DNA of 64,000 bases from Spirodela intermedia (taxonomy: Eukaryota > Streptophyta > Magnoliopsida > Alismatales > Araceae), in assembly GCA_902729315.2 (NCBI GenBank), contig LR746281.1, forward strand, positions 1,801,001-1,865,000. The letters run 5' to 3'. Positions 61,567 through 64,000 of the stretch are shown here, one piece after another (positions within the stretch are counted from its first letter, which is position 1; each line of letters begins with the position of its first letter). The position numbers and the translations under genes were made by a program. The notes beneath the pieces are model-generated. The model made no database searches and had not been told where the DNA came from. It saw only the letters and a list, made by a program, of their open reading frames with translations.

Positions 61567-61625
61567 GAGGAACCCCGGCAGCCGTCCCCTCCACAGTTCT
61601 CTTATCTCTCAAGCCTCCGTGAAGG

Positions 61626-62217
61626 ATGTTCCGTCTCTTCGCGCCGAAGACCTTGCCGGACTCCATCTCCGTAGGTCTCCTGCCGTCGAGGCCTCCCACG
61701 CTGTCTTCTCTCTTTCTAAACTAACTTTCCTTGTTTTCCTCCCGCAGACCGTGGAGCTCGGAGTTCATATGGATTGCGAAGGCTGCGAGAAGAGAATAAG
61801 GAAGGCGATATCCAAATTAGAAGGCAAACTCCTCTCTCTCCCTCTCTCTCTCTCTCTCTCTCCCTCTCTCTGAAGTGGGTTCTCTTCCTTGCAGGTGTCG
61901 ACAGTGTGGAGATAGACAGAGATCAGCAGAAAGTAACAGTGACGGGGTACGTGGCCCCTGACAAGGTCCTCAAGCTGGTAAGGAGGACGGGGAGGAAGGC
62001 GGAGTTCTGGCCGAACCCATACGACGAGGAGTTTCATCCCTACGCCGCGGAGTACCTCGAGGACTCGGTCTTCTACTCCACCTATAACTACTACCAGCAC
62101 GGATACAACGCCGAGACGCAGGGATACTTCCCCGACCCTCCCCACTCCCATGTTGTCGGCGATGACGCGGCCGCGCTCTTCACCGATGACAACGTTCACG
62201 CTTGTGCCATTATGTAG
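61626..62217 (+). CDS. HIPP: Heavy-metal-associated isoprenylated plant protein
   Basis: Three exons (61626-61670, 61748-61823, 61895-62217) give 147 aa. One HMA domain follows the first 16 residues. Its metal-binding motif is MDCEGC within VHMDCEGCEKRIRKAISKLEG, then VDSVEIDRDQQKVTVTGYV. A linker with the family's EFWPNPYDEE-like block and a Tyr-rich stretch (YSTYNYYQHGYN) leads to the C-terminal CAIM, a CaaX box that should be farnesylated and anchor the protein to membranes. HIPPs act in metal handling and stress or pathogen responses. The second intron lacks a GT donor: the reading frame requires the border AAG|GC, so it is a GC-AG intron, and most of its 71 bp is a CT microsatellite. The TATA box at 61559 supports this start. 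Confidence 0.92.
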
Positions 62218-62378
62218 TTGGCGATCGTAACGCCAAAGTTGGGTCGATTAGCTCTGGGATGTGGAGTTTGGTGCAGACGAGCTTGTCTACCCTCTGTGTA
62301 AATTATACATGTGATGAAATAGTCTTGGTTCTATCTTTATCCGGTGAATCTGCTCTCTTTCTCTCCCTCTCCCTCCCG

Positions 62379-62383
<5 letters not shown>

Positions 62384-62466
<83 letters not shown>
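62384..62466. repeat. (CT)n microsatellite in the HIPP 3' flank
   Basis: About 41 uninterrupted CT units, the longest simple repeat in the window, starting 167 bp after the HIPP stop codon and probably within the 3' untranslated region. Confidence 0.96.
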
Positions 62467-62474
<8 letters not shown>

Positions 62475-63595
62475 CTATCTCGTCTGAACAACTGGCGTGC
62501 ATATTATGATGAAGTCGATCCTTCGGAGTCGCTGTTATCAGTAGCCTATTTTCTTTCTGAAGAATGAAACCCAATGCATCCACTGGATTAAACCGTCCCT
62601 TGCACATCTTATTTTCAGGCCAACTGCACACCCTAAGTGTTCCATAGTTTTAGACATATATCCATATTGTAAGATCGTCAAACGTGGCCAGTCCTGACTC
62701 CAGCAGATCGATACGATCATCCGAGGAAGAAGTGGAAAAGGCTCCAAGTTTCAAGATGAGATCTTCCACCACCACCAGATTCCCCACTGCTAGATCTCCT
62801 CTCTCTCTCTCTCTCTCTCTGAGAAGATGCCTGGATGTTGTCATGGGGGAATAAGACTGGGAGAGTGGAAAAGAGTCATGAGAAGGACTTCACGGGAGCA
62901 TAGATTCTGAAAACATCACTATTAAAGGGTGCAAGTCGACGAAAGGAAATCCTTGAGCCCAGCCGATACCACTTGCCCTCATGTGGAAATACTGCTAGCT
63001 GGGTGGTGAGAGGGTTCAGAAGGAACCTCTCATAGCATCTACTTGCTGAGGACGGAAGGTGAGAGACCGTAAAAGGTAGCATCTTTGAATGAACGGATAT
63101 TCGATGCATCGCGACCAAAAGACGTGGTCACCCCCTCAACTCTCTCTTTCTCTCTCTTTCTCTCTCTCTCTCTACCTCCCCGTGAATCCAACTATCTCTC
63201 TATCTATTTGTTCTTTCGATACTCGAATCAAGCCGGTACAACTATCATTCGTCATGACGTCAGAGTGGTATCCGAAAGGCCATCTTTTGGGGCCTGCTCT
63301 GGACCCAATCGGTGGGCTTTGGAATTGGGCCTGGTGGAACTTAAATTCTTCTCCGAGATGGGCTCACTGGCTAGCCCTGGCAACCACTGGGCGATATCGA
63401 GTCTGCGTGTTGAAAAAAGAGCTTTCCTTTTATTGTGGGAAACAACGTGGGGCTAGATGGGTGTTGTACCAATCTTCACGGCGAATGTCGAGCAAAGGGA
63501 CCCTGTGCTGAACCAATCTTCACGGCGAGACTTCCCGTCCAGGCGCCGCAACGACACATCTTCCCCTCTCTGCATCTTTTCCGGCTACCGCGACG

Positions 63596-63693
63596 ATGGC
63601 AGGCACCTTCTCTTCGCCCTGGGAGAAACCCGACGAGAGTGGCCGGAATATGGCAACAGCCGCCTCAGCCAAGCCCTTCACCGCTGCCGATGC
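63596..63693 (+). other. Possible first coding exon of an unrecognised gene
   Basis: An ATG in strong context (cgacgATGGC) opens a GC-rich frame starting MAGTFSSPWEKPDESGRN and running to a possible donor at about 63704. Without splicing the frame stops after 37 residues. No family is recognised, and any further exons would lie beyond the window. Confidence 0.25.
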
Positions 63694-64000
63694 CAGACAC
63701 AGGTTATGATCGGCGCCGAACAGGGAAGGAGCAGGGCACTTTCCATGCGCCCTGCCCTTCCATTGCGGAGTACAGACAGGAGCTCCGGTGCATGCGCATG
63801 GTGCGTCATAGACAAGATCGCCTCACTCAGGAGTCACAACAGCGATGAAGACTGTCGGCCCGTAATCTCCAGGATAAAAGGTCAAAATAAGCTCCAATGG
63901 AGATTCGAAAATTGCCAATCGGTGAAAATTATGGGATGGAGAGGTTAACATTCTATCTAGAGCTTATTTGTGACTAAAAATAACAAGTGAAAACCAACAT

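Larger units (their letters stand above)
62218..64000. other. Region downstream of HIPP to the window end
   Basis: The HIPP 3' flank with a long (CT)n tract (62384-62466) and a smaller one near 62801-62820. AT-balanced sequence without a recognised gene follows, except for a possible first exon at 63596. Confidence 0.5.

Noticed and set aside
1-64000. CRISPR arrays, tRNA or rRNA genes, intact retrotransposons
   Set aside because: No regularly spaced repeats, no tRNA-like B-box arms noticed, and no reverse transcriptase, integrase or transposase motifs in any frame.

Overview
The window is plant nuclear DNA from a flowering plant. The genes have spliced introns with GT-AG borders, and several products are plastid- or peroxisome-targeted. 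The gene families are plant-specific: clock pseudo-response regulator, LHY, NGATHA B3, HIPP and LysM-GPI. Many exons are GC-rich while introns and spacers are AT-rich, which would suit a monocot or an early-diverging angiosperm, but I cannot name the species. (GA)n/(CT)n microsatellites are very abundant. Exon joins were worked out by hand from reading frame and splice signals. Every multi-exon model below keeps an open frame and a total length divisible by three. Family identities come from recognising conserved motifs, not from a database search.

Left part (1-12.7 kb): a tandem segmental duplication. Two nearly identical peroxisomal acyl-activating enzyme genes (minus strand, 285-2913 and 9040-10935) flank one LysM GPI-anchored protein gene of LYM2/CEBiP type (plus strand, 6496-7878). 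The spacers carry relics of the duplication: a stranded piece of the acyl-activating-enzyme intron and a short repeat present three times.

Middle (12.7-35.6 kb): SLY1 (ER-Golgi SM protein, minus), PSRP1 (plastid ribosome hibernation factor, minus), a PRR5/PRR9-type clock regulator (plus), an NHL/LEA-2 membrane protein (plus), the LCB1 subunit of serine palmitoyltransferase (plus) and plastid ribosomal protein L11 (plus). PSRP1 and PRR stand head to head over a 1.2 kb spacer that holds two exact evening elements, the binding site of LHY/CCA1.

Right part (37-64 kb): a group Ia bHLH factor (minus) stands head to head with LHY (plus). An 8 kb gene-poor spacer follows, then a NGATHA-type B3 repressor (minus), a 5 kb spacer rich in simple repeats, and a heavy-metal-associated isoprenylated protein (plus). 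The end of the window may hold the first exon of an unrecognised gene.

The most interesting feature is the physical cluster PSRP1-PRR-...-bHLH-LHY-...-NGA. The two arms of the morning clock loop lie about 18 kb apart, and each promoter carries the type of site the other protein is known to bind. From memory, Arabidopsis keeps parts of this order (PRR9-bHLH70-CCA1-NGA1 on chromosome 2, PRR5-PSRP1 on chromosome 5). The window may therefore preserve an ancestral clock neighbourhood that was later split between duplicated chromosomes.
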